Positions 43,255 through 50,547 of a DNA stretch of 64,000 bases are shown here, in pieces. The notes under the pieces were generated by a model. The model was not told where the DNA came from. It did not search any database and saw only the letters and a list, made by a program, of their open reading frames with translations. Source of the stretch: Bacteroidales bacterium. Lineage in GTDB: Bacteria; Bacteroidota; Bacteroidia; Bacteroidales; UBA932. The position numbers and the translations under genes are program-made. The DNA is taken from the NCBI GenBank assembly GCA_017427885.1, contig JAFRRW010000016.1:1-64000 (forward strand). The letters are read 5' to 3'. How positions within the stretch are numbered: the first letter of the stretch is position 1; every line of letters starts with the position of its first letter.

Positions 43255-44625
43255 ATGAAAAACAACGATATGGACAGAAGGGAATTCCTCAGGAGAGTAG
43301 GAATCGGAGCAGCAGGCATCGGCGCAGCCGCCTGCACACCCGGAGGTAAAAACGCCTCCCCGGCGGCGGTGAACGTCGACGAAGGTCCGGGAGAAATGGT
43401 CCTGCGTACCAACAACCGTAACGGAGACAAGGTCTCTCTGCTCGGATACGGCTGTATGCGGTGGAGGATGAAGAAGGGACCCGACGGGAAGGACATCGTC
43501 GACCAGGAAAACGTCAATGAACTGGTCGACCACGCCCTGGCGAACGGAGTGAACTATTACGACACATCACCCGTATATCTCCAGGGGCAGTCCGAAACGG
43601 CGGCCGGCATCGCCCTGAGCCGTCATCCCAGGAATTCCTATTACCTCGCCACCAAGCTCTCTAACTTCGGCGTAAACACAAGGGAAGCCTCCATCAAGAT
43701 GTATCACGATTCGATGGAACAGCTCCGCACCGATTATTTCGACTACTACCTCCTCCACAGCATTGGACGTGGTGGCAGGCAGGCCTTCAAAGAGAGGTAT
43801 GAGGATAACGGAATGATGGATTATATGCTCAAGGAGAGGGAAGCCGGCAGGATTCGCAACCTGGGTTTTTCCTTCCACGGAGCAAAGGATGAATTCGATG
43901 AACTCCTGGCCCTGGACGACCTCTACCACTGGGACTTCGTTCAGATAGAGATGAACTATCTGGACTGGAGATATGCAAAGGAGCCCAGGAACACCCAGGC
44001 CGAATATCTGTACGAGGAACTGGACAAGAAAGAACTGCCGATAGTCATTATGGAGCCCTTGCTCGGAGGACGTTTGGCGAGAGTACCCGACAATATCGCG
44101 GCCCGGCTCAAGGAAAGGGATCCCGACCACTCCGTGGCATCCTGGGCCTTCCGTTTCGTCGGCTCATACCCCAGGGTTCTGACCGCCCTCAGCGGAATGA
44201 CCAATATGGATGTCCTTAACGACAACCTCAACACCTTCAGGCATTTCCGCCCCCTCACCGAGAATGACATAGACTTCCTGATGAAGACGGCCGACATGAT
44301 CGACCACTATCCGACTGTCCCCTGCAACGACTGCAAATACTGCATGCCCTGCCCTTACGGACTCGACATTCCAGGTGTCTTCCTACACTACAACGCGATG
44401 GTGAATACGGGACAGATAGCCACCAGCAAGGAGCAGAAGGATTACCGCAAACTCCGCAGGGAATACCTCATCAGTTACGACAGGGCCGTCGAATCACTCC
44501 GCCAGGCCGACCACTGCACCACCTGCGGCCAGTGCCTCCCGACCTGCCCCCAGAGCATCGACATACCCAAGGAACTCCGCAGGATCGACTCCTACGTAGA
44601 AAGTCTCAGGCAAGACCGTCTTTAG
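43255..44625 (+). CDS. Tat-exported aldo/keto reductase with ferredoxin clusters
   Basis: This 456-residue protein has a Tat signal (RREFLRRVGIGAAGIG) and a lipobox-like AAAC at 27. The aldo/keto reductase barrel keeps the catalytic tetrad: Asp and Tyr in NYYDTSPVYL, Lys in LATKLSN, His in YLLHSIG. The C-terminal 120 residues contain two cysteine sets (CNDCKYCMPCPYGLDIPG, CTTCGQCLPTCPQSID) that would hold [4Fe-4S] clusters. Export with iron-sulfur clusters implies reduction by the adjacent membrane protein rather than by NADPH. It lies 13 bp after that gene. The substrate is unknown. Confidence 0.9.
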   Translation: MKNNDMDRREFLRRVGIGAAGIGAAACTPGGKNASPAAVNVDEGPGEMVLRTNNRNGDKVSLLGYGCMRWRMKKGPDGKDIVDQENVNELVDHALANGVNYYDTSPVYLQGQSETAAGIALSRHPRNSYYLATKLSNFGVNTREASIKMYHDSMEQLRTDYFDYYLLHSIGRGGRQAFKERYEDNGMMDYMLKEREAGRIRNLGFSFHGAKDEFDELLALDDLYHWDFVQIEMNYLDWRYAKEPRNTQAEYLYEELDKKELPIVIMEPLLGGRLARVPDNIAARLKERDPDHSVASWAFRFVGSYPRVLTALSGMTNMDVLNDNLNTFRHFRPLTENDIDFLMKTADMIDHYPTVPCNDCKYCMPCPYGLDIPGVFLHYNAMVNTGQIATSKEQKDYRKLRREYLISYDRAVESLRQADHCTTCGQCLPTCPQSIDIPKELRRIDSYVESLRQDRL

Positions 44626-44632
44626 ATAATCT

Positions 44633-45589
44633 TTATTTCCCGAGTTTCTCCCGGAGGTGCTTGAGCATGTCGCGCGTCATGCTCTTGAGATTGTAGGAAG
44701 GGCTCCATCCCCATTCCTTACGGGCGCAGGTGTCGTCCATCTTGTTCGGCCAGGAATCGGCGATGGCCTGGCGGGCCGGATCCACCTCGTACCTCATCTT
44801 GAACGTGGGGATTTCCTTCCGAATGGCCTCGTATATCTCCTCGGGGTCGAAACTCATGCTGGCGATGTTGAAGGCATTTCGGTGTTGCAGATACCTCGGA
44901 TCGGCCTCCATAATGTTGATGGCCGCTTTCAGTGCGTCCGGCATATACATCATATCCATATAGGTACCCTGGGCGATCGGGCATACGAATTCCTCGCCCT
45001 TGACGGCCGCGTAATAGATTTCTACGGCGTAGTCGGTGGTACCTCCGCCGGGCAGGGTTTTCCAGGAAATGAGGCCGGGGAAACGTACGGAACGCGTGTC
45101 CACCCCGTATTTATGGAAATAATAGTCGGAAAGAAGTTCGGTGGCCACCTTGGTCACGCCATAGATGCTGGTCGGCCTCTGGATGGTGTCCTGGGGGGTG
45201 TCGTCGCGGGGCGTGTCGGGACCGAAGGAACCTATGGAACTGGGAGTGAACACCGCCACGTGTTTTTCGCGGGCCACCTCGAGAATGTTCAGCAGGCCGT
45301 TCATCTGGATGTCCCAGGCCTTCAGCGGGAGGCGCTCGGCAGTGGCCGACAGGAGGGCGGCGAGGTTGTAGATGGTGTCTATGTCGTATTTGTCCACCAG
45401 CTCAGCGATCCGGAACCCGTCTAGGACGTTGACGATTTCGGCGGGGCCGCTCTCTAGGAGATCTCCGGTGGGAGGGGCGCTGGCGATGTAACCGGCGACA
45501 ATGGTTCCCTGATGGTACTTCTTGCGGAGGGCCATCGTAAGGTCGGACCCGATCTGCCCGGTCGAACCGATTATCAAGACATTTCTCAT
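44633..45589 (-). CDS. L-threonine 3-dehydrogenase, short-chain (epimerase-like) type
   Basis: This 318-residue NAD-binding protein has IIGSTGQIGSDL, the Ser of FTPSSIGSFG, and YGVTKVATE. It matches the epimerase-like threonine dehydrogenases that oxidise threonine to 2-amino-3-ketobutyrate. The divergent neighbour kbl cleaves that product, which supports the call. A -7-like TAACTTCG lies 23 bp upstream. Confidence 0.92.
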   Translation of the reverse strand: MRNVLIIGSTGQIGSDLTMALRKKYHQGTIVAGYIASAPPTGDLLESGPAEIVNVLDGFRIAELVDKYDIDTIYNLAALLSATAERLPLKAWDIQMNGLLNILEVAREKHVAVFTPSSIGSFGPDTPRDDTPQDTIQRPTSIYGVTKVATELLSDYYFHKYGVDTRSVRFPGLISWKTLPGGGTTDYAVEIYYAAVKGEEFVCPIAQGTYMDMMYMPDALKAAINIMEADPRYLQHRNAFNIASMSFDPEEIYEAIRKEIPTFKMRYEVDPARQAIADSWPNKMDDTCARKEWGWSPSYNLKSMTRDMLKHLREKLGK

Positions 45590-45611
45590 ACAATCTTTCC
45601 TTATATGGTTG

Positions 45612-45619
45612 CGAAGTTA
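45612..45619 (-). promoter_or_regulatory. -7-like element of threonine dehydrogenase
   Basis: CGAAGTTA on the plus strand reads TAACTTCG on the minus strand, one mismatch from consensus, 22 bp before the ATG. Confidence 0.4.
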
Positions 45620-45682
45620 CTCCTTTTTTGTCATAATTTTCATTTTCCCTTAGGAAAAAGATTCTTTTCCTTAAAAAATGAA

Positions 45683-45690
45683 TAAATTTG
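45683..45690 (+). promoter_or_regulatory. -7 element of kbl
   Basis: TAAATTTG is a perfect -7 match 36 bp before the kbl ATG. Confidence 0.55.
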
Positions 45691-45726
45691 TAAGCACAGG
45701 TTCGATAATTAAAACAATCAGACAAT

Positions 45727-46920
45727 ATGTACGGAAAATTTCAACAGCACCTCAAGGACCAGCTCTCAGAAATCAGGGAAGCGGGACTTTACAAGGCGGA
45801 ACGCACCATCTGCTCTCCCCAGGGAGCGGAGATAACCCTAGCCGACGGCAGCAAGGCCCTTAACTTCTGCGCCAACAACTATCTCGGACTGTCCAACAAT
45901 CCCCGCCTCATCGCCGCAGCCAAGAAGGCGATGGACGAGAGGGGCTTCGGAATGTCCTCCGTCCGCTTCATCTGCGGCAAGCAGGACCTTCACGAGCAGC
46001 TGGAAAAAGCCATTTCCGAATACTTCCACACCGAGGACACCATCCTCTACGCCGCATGCTTCGACGCCAACGGAGGCGTGTTCGAGCCTTTGCTCACCAA
46101 GGATGACGCCATCATCAGCGACGCCCTCAACCACGCCTCCATCATCGACGGGGTCAGGCTCTGCAAGGCCGTTCGTTATCGCTATGAGAACGCCGACATG
46201 GAAGACCTCGAGCGCTGCCTTAAGGAGGCGCAGGCCCAGAGGTTCCGCATCATCTGCACCGACGGCGTGTTCTCGATGGACGGCAACGTGGCCCCGATGG
46301 ACAAGATCTGCGAACTGGCCGAAAAATACGACGCCCTCGTGCTGGTGGACGAGAGCCATTCCGCGGGTGTCGTAGGCCCCACCGGAAGGGGCGTGGCCGA
46401 ACTGTTCAACCTCTACGGCCGCATCGACATCCACACCGGCACCCTCGGCAAGAGTTTCGGAGGAGCCGTGGGAGGATTCACCACCGGTAGGAAGGAAATC
46501 ATCGAGATGCTCCGCCAGAGGAGCCGTCCTTACCTCTTCAGCAACTCCCTTCCCCCGATGCTCTGCGCCGCCGGGATCGAACTCTTCAAGATGCTCGGCG
46601 AAAGCAACGAACTCCACGACAGGCAGCAGGCCAACGTGAAATATTTCAAGGATCAGATGGAAGCCGCCGGCTTTGACATCCATCCTACTGAAAGCGCCAT
46701 CGTGGCCGTGATGCTCTACGACCCCATCCTGGCCGGCAATTTCGCGAAGGAAATGGCCAAGGAGAACATCTTCGTGACCAGTTTCACCTATCCCGTCGTG
46801 CCGAAGGGAAAGGACCGCATCCGCGTCCAGCTCTCCGCCGCCCACGACTTCTCCCAGATCGACAGGGCCGTCGCCGCCTTCATCAAGGTCGGCCGCAAGC
46901 TCGGTGTCATCAAGGGCTGA
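45727..46920 (+). CDS. kbl: Glycine C-acetyltransferase (2-amino-3-ketobutyrate CoA ligase)
   Basis: This 397-residue PLP enzyme makes glycine and acetyl-CoA from 2-amino-3-ketobutyrate. Features: SNNPRLIAAAKKAMDERGFG, the Asp of LVDESHSAGVVG, and the PLP lysine in GTLGKSFGGAVGG. Alpha-oxoamine synthases share these; the divergent threonine dehydrogenase points to kbl rather than BioF. Length is typical. Confidence 0.94.
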   Translation: MYGKFQQHLKDQLSEIREAGLYKAERTICSPQGAEITLADGSKALNFCANNYLGLSNNPRLIAAAKKAMDERGFGMSSVRFICGKQDLHEQLEKAISEYFHTEDTILYAACFDANGGVFEPLLTKDDAIISDALNHASIIDGVRLCKAVRYRYENADMEDLERCLKEAQAQRFRIICTDGVFSMDGNVAPMDKICELAEKYDALVLVDESHSAGVVGPTGRGVAELFNLYGRIDIHTGTLGKSFGGAVGGFTTGRKEIIEMLRQRSRPYLFSNSLPPMLCAAGIELFKMLGESNELHDRQQANVKYFKDQMEAAGFDIHPTESAIVAVMLYDPILAGNFAKEMAKENIFVTSFTYPVVPKGKDRIRVQLSAAHDFSQIDRAVAAFIKVGRKLGVIKG

Positions 46921-46944
46921 CAGACCGGCTCCGGCGCTCAGGTT

Positions 46945-46976
46945 TTTGCCTGAAATACTGATTTTATTTATATTTG
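46945..46976 (+). promoter_or_regulatory. Promoter of cysE, leaderless spacing
   Basis: TTTG at 46945-46948, a 20 bp spacer and TATATTTG at 46969-46976 match the consensus in full. The -7 ends 4 bp before the ATG, so the mRNA should be leaderless. Confidence 0.7.
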
Positions 46977-46980
46977 AGGC

Positions 46981-47703
46981 ATGGAAGATCTGCTGAAAGA
47001 ACTGATTGCCTCGATGCGCCGCATTGTCTTTCCCGAATATATTCCCCAGGAGGACAGGGATAGGGACATTGCGGACGTCCGTTCCCTGGTCCGGAAGATT
47101 GCCGGAGAAGAGAAGGCCGATGCCTTCGCGGAGAGCATCCCCGAGATTGCCCGCCTGCTGCATACAGACGTGGAAGCCATAGCGGAAAATGACCCCGCCG
47201 TCACAAACCGTACGGAAATCGTGCTCTGCTATCCGGGCATAAGGGTAATGCTGTACTACCGCACAGCCCACAGGCTTCTGGAACTCGGAGTCCCGGTGGC
47301 ACCGCGCCTGCTGACCGAGATGGCCCATTCGGCCACCGGCATCGACATACACCCCGGAGCCCGCATCGGAGAATATTTCGCCATCGACCACGGCACCGGC
47401 ATCGTCATCGGAGAAACCACCGTCATCGGCAACCACGTGATGCTATACCAGGGAGTCACCCTTGGGGCGAAGAACTTCAAATACGATTCCGAAGGCCGTC
47501 CAGTCAACGAACCCCGCCACCCCATCCTGGAGGACAACGTCACCGTCTATGCCAACACCACCATCCTGGGCCGCGTGAAAATCGGCCACGACACGGTGGT
47601 CGGAGGTAACGTCTGGCTCACACACGATGTCCCTCCCCGCTCTCGCATCCTCCAGACCAGGGCCGTCGAGCAGCCCCTCTTCACCGACGGCGCAGGAATC
47701 TAG
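46981..47703 (+). CDS. cysE: Serine O-acetyltransferase
   Basis: This 240-residue enzyme acetylates serine for cysteine synthesis. The C-terminal half has left-handed beta-helix hexapeptides (GIDIHPGARIGEYFAIDHGT, GIVIGETTVIGNHVMLYQGV, TILGRVKIGHDTVVGGNVW); the N-terminal half is helical. The active-site His is in DHGTG. It lies near metY and cysK, making a cysteine gene cluster. Its stop overlaps the stop of the converging Lrp gene by 4 bp. Confidence 0.94.
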   Translation: MEDLLKELIASMRRIVFPEYIPQEDRDRDIADVRSLVRKIAGEEKADAFAESIPEIARLLHTDVEAIAENDPAVTNRTEIVLCYPGIRVMLYYRTAHRLLELGVPVAPRLLTEMAHSATGIDIHPGARIGEYFAIDHGTGIVIGETTVIGNHVMLYQGVTLGAKNFKYDSEGRPVNEPRHPILEDNVTVYANTTILGRVKIGHDTVVGGNVWLTHDVPPRSRILQTRAVEQPLFTDGAGI

Positions 47704-48164
47704 CGCACCGGTACCGCGTGGGTGTTCTTCACCTCGCCCATCACGAATGAACTGTTGAGCCCTCCGATGCAGTCGAGTTCGCCCAGGATCCTCAGCACGA
47801 ACTGCTGATACTCCTTCATGCTGGACACATACACTTTCATCAGGAAATCATAGTCACCGGAGATGTTGTAGCATTCTCCGACCTCCTCCATTGTCTGCAC
47901 GGCATCCATAAGGCGCCGTGCATTTTCATATGTGTGCTGCTTCATCTTTATGTAACAGAATGCCACGAAAGAGCAGTTCAGTTTCTCAGCATCCAGCACT
48001 GCCACGCAACCCCGGATGTAACCCTGTTCCCTCAACCGTTTGATACGCTCGAAGACCGGAGTAGGCGACAGGTGCACGCGTGCGGCAATCTCTTTGTTGG
48101 TCAGGGAGGCGTCTTTCTGCAGGATGCGCAGGATGGCAAGGTCGGTGGAATCAAGTCCGCTCAT
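47700..48164 (-). CDS. Lrp/AsnC-family transcriptional regulator
   Basis: This 154-residue protein has an N-terminal winged helix-turn-helix (DSTDLAILRILQKDASLTNK, EIAARVHLSPTPVFERIKRL) and a C-terminal RAM ligand domain (ECYNISGDYDFLMKVYVSSM). It should sense an amino acid. It diverges from metY, and cysE overlaps its 3' end, so sulfur amino-acid genes are likely targets; no binding site was identified. Confidence 0.93.
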   Translation of the reverse strand: MSGLDSTDLAILRILQKDASLTNKEIAARVHLSPTPVFERIKRLREQGYIRGCVAVLDAEKLNCSFVAFCYIKMKQHTYENARRLMDAVQTMEEVGECYNISGDYDFLMKVYVSSMKEYQQFVLRILGELDCIGGLNSSFVMGEVKNTHAVPVR

Positions 48165-48274
48165 AACGCAATCAGATGTTTATTCTTTCCGGAACGGTTT
48201 AAAACCATTCTCTTAAAATAATTTTTCTAAATTCTACGTAAATTTAGGGATATTTTTCAAATTTTCAATAAATA

Positions 48275-48305
48275 TTGGAATAATAAACCAGGGTACCGAA
48301 CTTTG
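48275..48305 (+). promoter_or_regulatory. Candidate promoter of metY
   Basis: TTGG at 48275-48278, a 19 bp spacer and GAACTTTG at 48298-48305 resemble the consensus with one mismatch in the -7. The surrounding gap of 163 bp is AT-rich and holds the Lrp gene's own promoter as well. Confidence 0.4.
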
Positions 48306-48327
48306 CAGAGAACAAAAACGAAAGATC

Positions 48328-49614
48328 ATGAGTAAGCAGAACTATCACGTTGAGACCCTGGCCGTCCACGTGGGCCAGGAGACTCCCGACCCGACCTCCG
48401 ATTCCCGTGCCGTACCTATCTACCAAACCACTTCATATGTATTCCGTGATTCGCAGCACGCAGCCGACCGTTTCGGACTGCGCGACCCGGGCAACATCTA
48501 CGGCCGCCTGACCAACTCCACCCAGGCAATTTTCGAAGAACGCGTAGCCGCCTTGGAAGGCGGAGTGGCAGGACTCGCGGTAGCTTCGGGTGCTGCGGCC
48601 ATCACCTACGCCCTTCAGAACGTCCTTCAGCAGGGCGACCATCTGATTGCTGCCGACAATTTATACGGAGGCTCCTTCAACCTCATCACACACACTTTTG
48701 CGACACAGGGAATCGAGCACAGCATAGTCCACGTCAATGACCTCCAGGCCCTGGAAGCCGCCATCCGGCCAAACACCAAAGTCATTTTCGCGGAAACCTT
48801 CGGGAATCCCAACTCCGATGTCGCCGACTTCGAAGGGATAGCGTCCGTTGCACATCGCCATAAGATCGTATTCATCGTTGACAACACCTTCGCCCCCATA
48901 GTCATACGCCCGCTCGACCACGGCGCCGACATCGTAGTCCACTCCGCGACCAAGTTCATCGGCGGCCACGGAAGTTCGCTCGGAGGAGTGATCGTGGACG
49001 GAGGCAAGTTCGACTGGAAAGCGAATGCGGACAAGTATCCCACCCTGGCTAAACCGGATCCAAGCTATCACGGGGCTATTTTCGCAGACGTAGCCGGTCC
49101 TGCCGCCTACGTCACCCGCATCCGCGCGGTGCTGCTGCGCGACACGGGCTCCGCCATCAGCCCCTTCAACGCGTGGACGCTGCTTCAGGGAGTGGAATCC
49201 CTACCCCTGCGCATAGAGCGGCACACCGAGAACGCCCTCAAGGTGGTGGAATACCTCTCCGACCACCCGAAGGTCGCAAAGGTGAACCACCCTGCCCTCC
49301 CCGGTCATCCCGACCATGCCCTATACGAGAAATACTTCCCGGATGGAGCGGGATCCATCTTCACCTTCGAGATCAAGGGAACGCAGGACGATGCCTGGAA
49401 GTTCATCGACTCGCTGAAGATATTCTCCCTCCTGGCCAATGTCGCGGACGTGAAGAGTTTGGTAATCCATCCATACACCACGACCCATTCCCAGCTGAGT
49501 CCGCAGGAACTCGAGGAACAACATATCACCCCCACGACCATCCGCCTTTCGATCGGCGTGGAGCACATCGACGACATCATTGCGGACCTGGACCAGGCCT
49601 TCGAAGCAAAATAA
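48328..49614 (+). CDS. metY: O-acetylhomoserine aminocarboxypropyltransferase/sulfhydrylase
   Basis: This 428-residue PLP enzyme joins O-acetylhomoserine with sulfide to make homocysteine. It shows PIYQTTSYVFRD, the SGAAAITYALQNVL motif, DNLYGGSFNLITHTFA and the PLP lysine in HSATKFIGGHGSSLGG. The long insert (TLAKPDPSYHGAIFADVAGP) separates MetY from the shorter cystathionine enzymes. It precedes cysK by 18 bp. Confidence 0.94.
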   Translation: MSKQNYHVETLAVHVGQETPDPTSDSRAVPIYQTTSYVFRDSQHAADRFGLRDPGNIYGRLTNSTQAIFEERVAALEGGVAGLAVASGAAAITYALQNVLQQGDHLIAADNLYGGSFNLITHTFATQGIEHSIVHVNDLQALEAAIRPNTKVIFAETFGNPNSDVADFEGIASVAHRHKIVFIVDNTFAPIVIRPLDHGADIVVHSATKFIGGHGSSLGGVIVDGGKFDWKANADKYPTLAKPDPSYHGAIFADVAGPAAYVTRIRAVLLRDTGSAISPFNAWTLLQGVESLPLRIERHTENALKVVEYLSDHPKVAKVNHPALPGHPDHALYEKYFPDGAGSIFTFEIKGTQDDAWKFIDSLKIFSLLANVADVKSLVIHPYTTTHSQLSPQELEEQHITPTTIRLSIGVEHIDDIIADLDQAFEAK

Positions 49615-49632
49615 TCATTATCTTTACGCATT

Positions 49633-50547
49633 ATGATTTACCAGAAACTCACTGACCTTGTCGGAAAAACCCCTCTCCTCGAGGTCTCCGGCCTTGAAGG
49701 CCAGCTGGCCCGTCTTGTCCTTAAACTCGAACTTTTCAACCCGGGCGGAAGCGTCAAGGACAGGATAGCCCTCGCGATGATCGAGGACGCAGAACAGAAG
49801 GGTGTCCTGAAACCGGGCGCCACCATAGTCGAGCCTACCAGCGGTAACACCGGAATCGGACTGGCCTGGGTGGCCAGGGCAAAAGGCTACAAGACCGTCC
49901 TCACGATGCCGGACACGATGAGCGTGGAACGCCGGAGCCTTCTCAAGGCCTTCGGAGCGGAAATAGTACTCACTCCTGGAGCCGAAGGGATGAAAGGGGC
50001 AATCGCCAGGGCGGAAGCCATCCGCAACGACACTCCCGGAGCCGTGATCCTGGGCCAGTTCACCAACCCTGCCAACCCCGCCGCCCACACCCGCACGACA
50101 GGGGAAGAAATATGGAAAGATACTGACGGTAAGGTGGACATCTTCGTCGCCGGAATAGGAACGGGAGGTACCTTGAGTGGTTCGGGAAGGGCGTTGAAAG
50201 CCCATAAACCGTCCGTTCAGGTAATAGGCGTGGAACCGGCCGGCTCGGCGGTGATCACCACCGGCAAACCAGGGAAGCACAAAATCCAGGGCATCGGAGC
50301 GGGTTTCGTTCCCGATACCTATTTGGAAGAATATGTGGACAGTGTGCTGACCGTCACGGACGAAGAAGCCTTTGAAGGGGCGCGGACCGTAGCCGCACGA
50401 CTGGGCCTGCTGGTCGGAATATCTTCGGGAGCCGCCTTCAGCGCGGCGCTGAGACTTGCGAGACTGCCGGAAAACGAAGGACGGCTAATCGTCGCCCTGC
50501 TTCCCGATACCGGGGAGAGGTATCTCTCCACCACCCTTTTCGGTTAA
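49633..50547 (+). CDS. cysK: Cysteine synthase A
   Basis: This 304-residue PLP enzyme makes cysteine from O-acetylserine and sulfide. It has the PLP lysine in GGSVKDRIAL, the substrate loop EPTSGNTGIGLAWVA, and the phosphate-binding GIGTGGTLSGSG. A -7-like TATCTTTA lies 6 bp before the start and may give an extra transcript. Its last 63 bp overlap the 3' end of the converging OstA-like gene. Confidence 0.95.
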   Translation: MIYQKLTDLVGKTPLLEVSGLEGQLARLVLKLELFNPGGSVKDRIALAMIEDAEQKGVLKPGATIVEPTSGNTGIGLAWVARAKGYKTVLTMPDTMSVERRSLLKAFGAEIVLTPGAEGMKGAIARAEAIRNDTPGAVILGQFTNPANPAAHTRTTGEEIWKDTDGKVDIFVAGIGTGGTLSGSGRALKAHKPSVQVIGVEPAGSAVITTGKPGKHKIQGIGAGFVPDTYLEEYVDSVLTVTDEEAFEGARTVAARLGLLVGISSGAAFSAALRLARLPENEGRLIVALLPDTGERYLSTTLFG

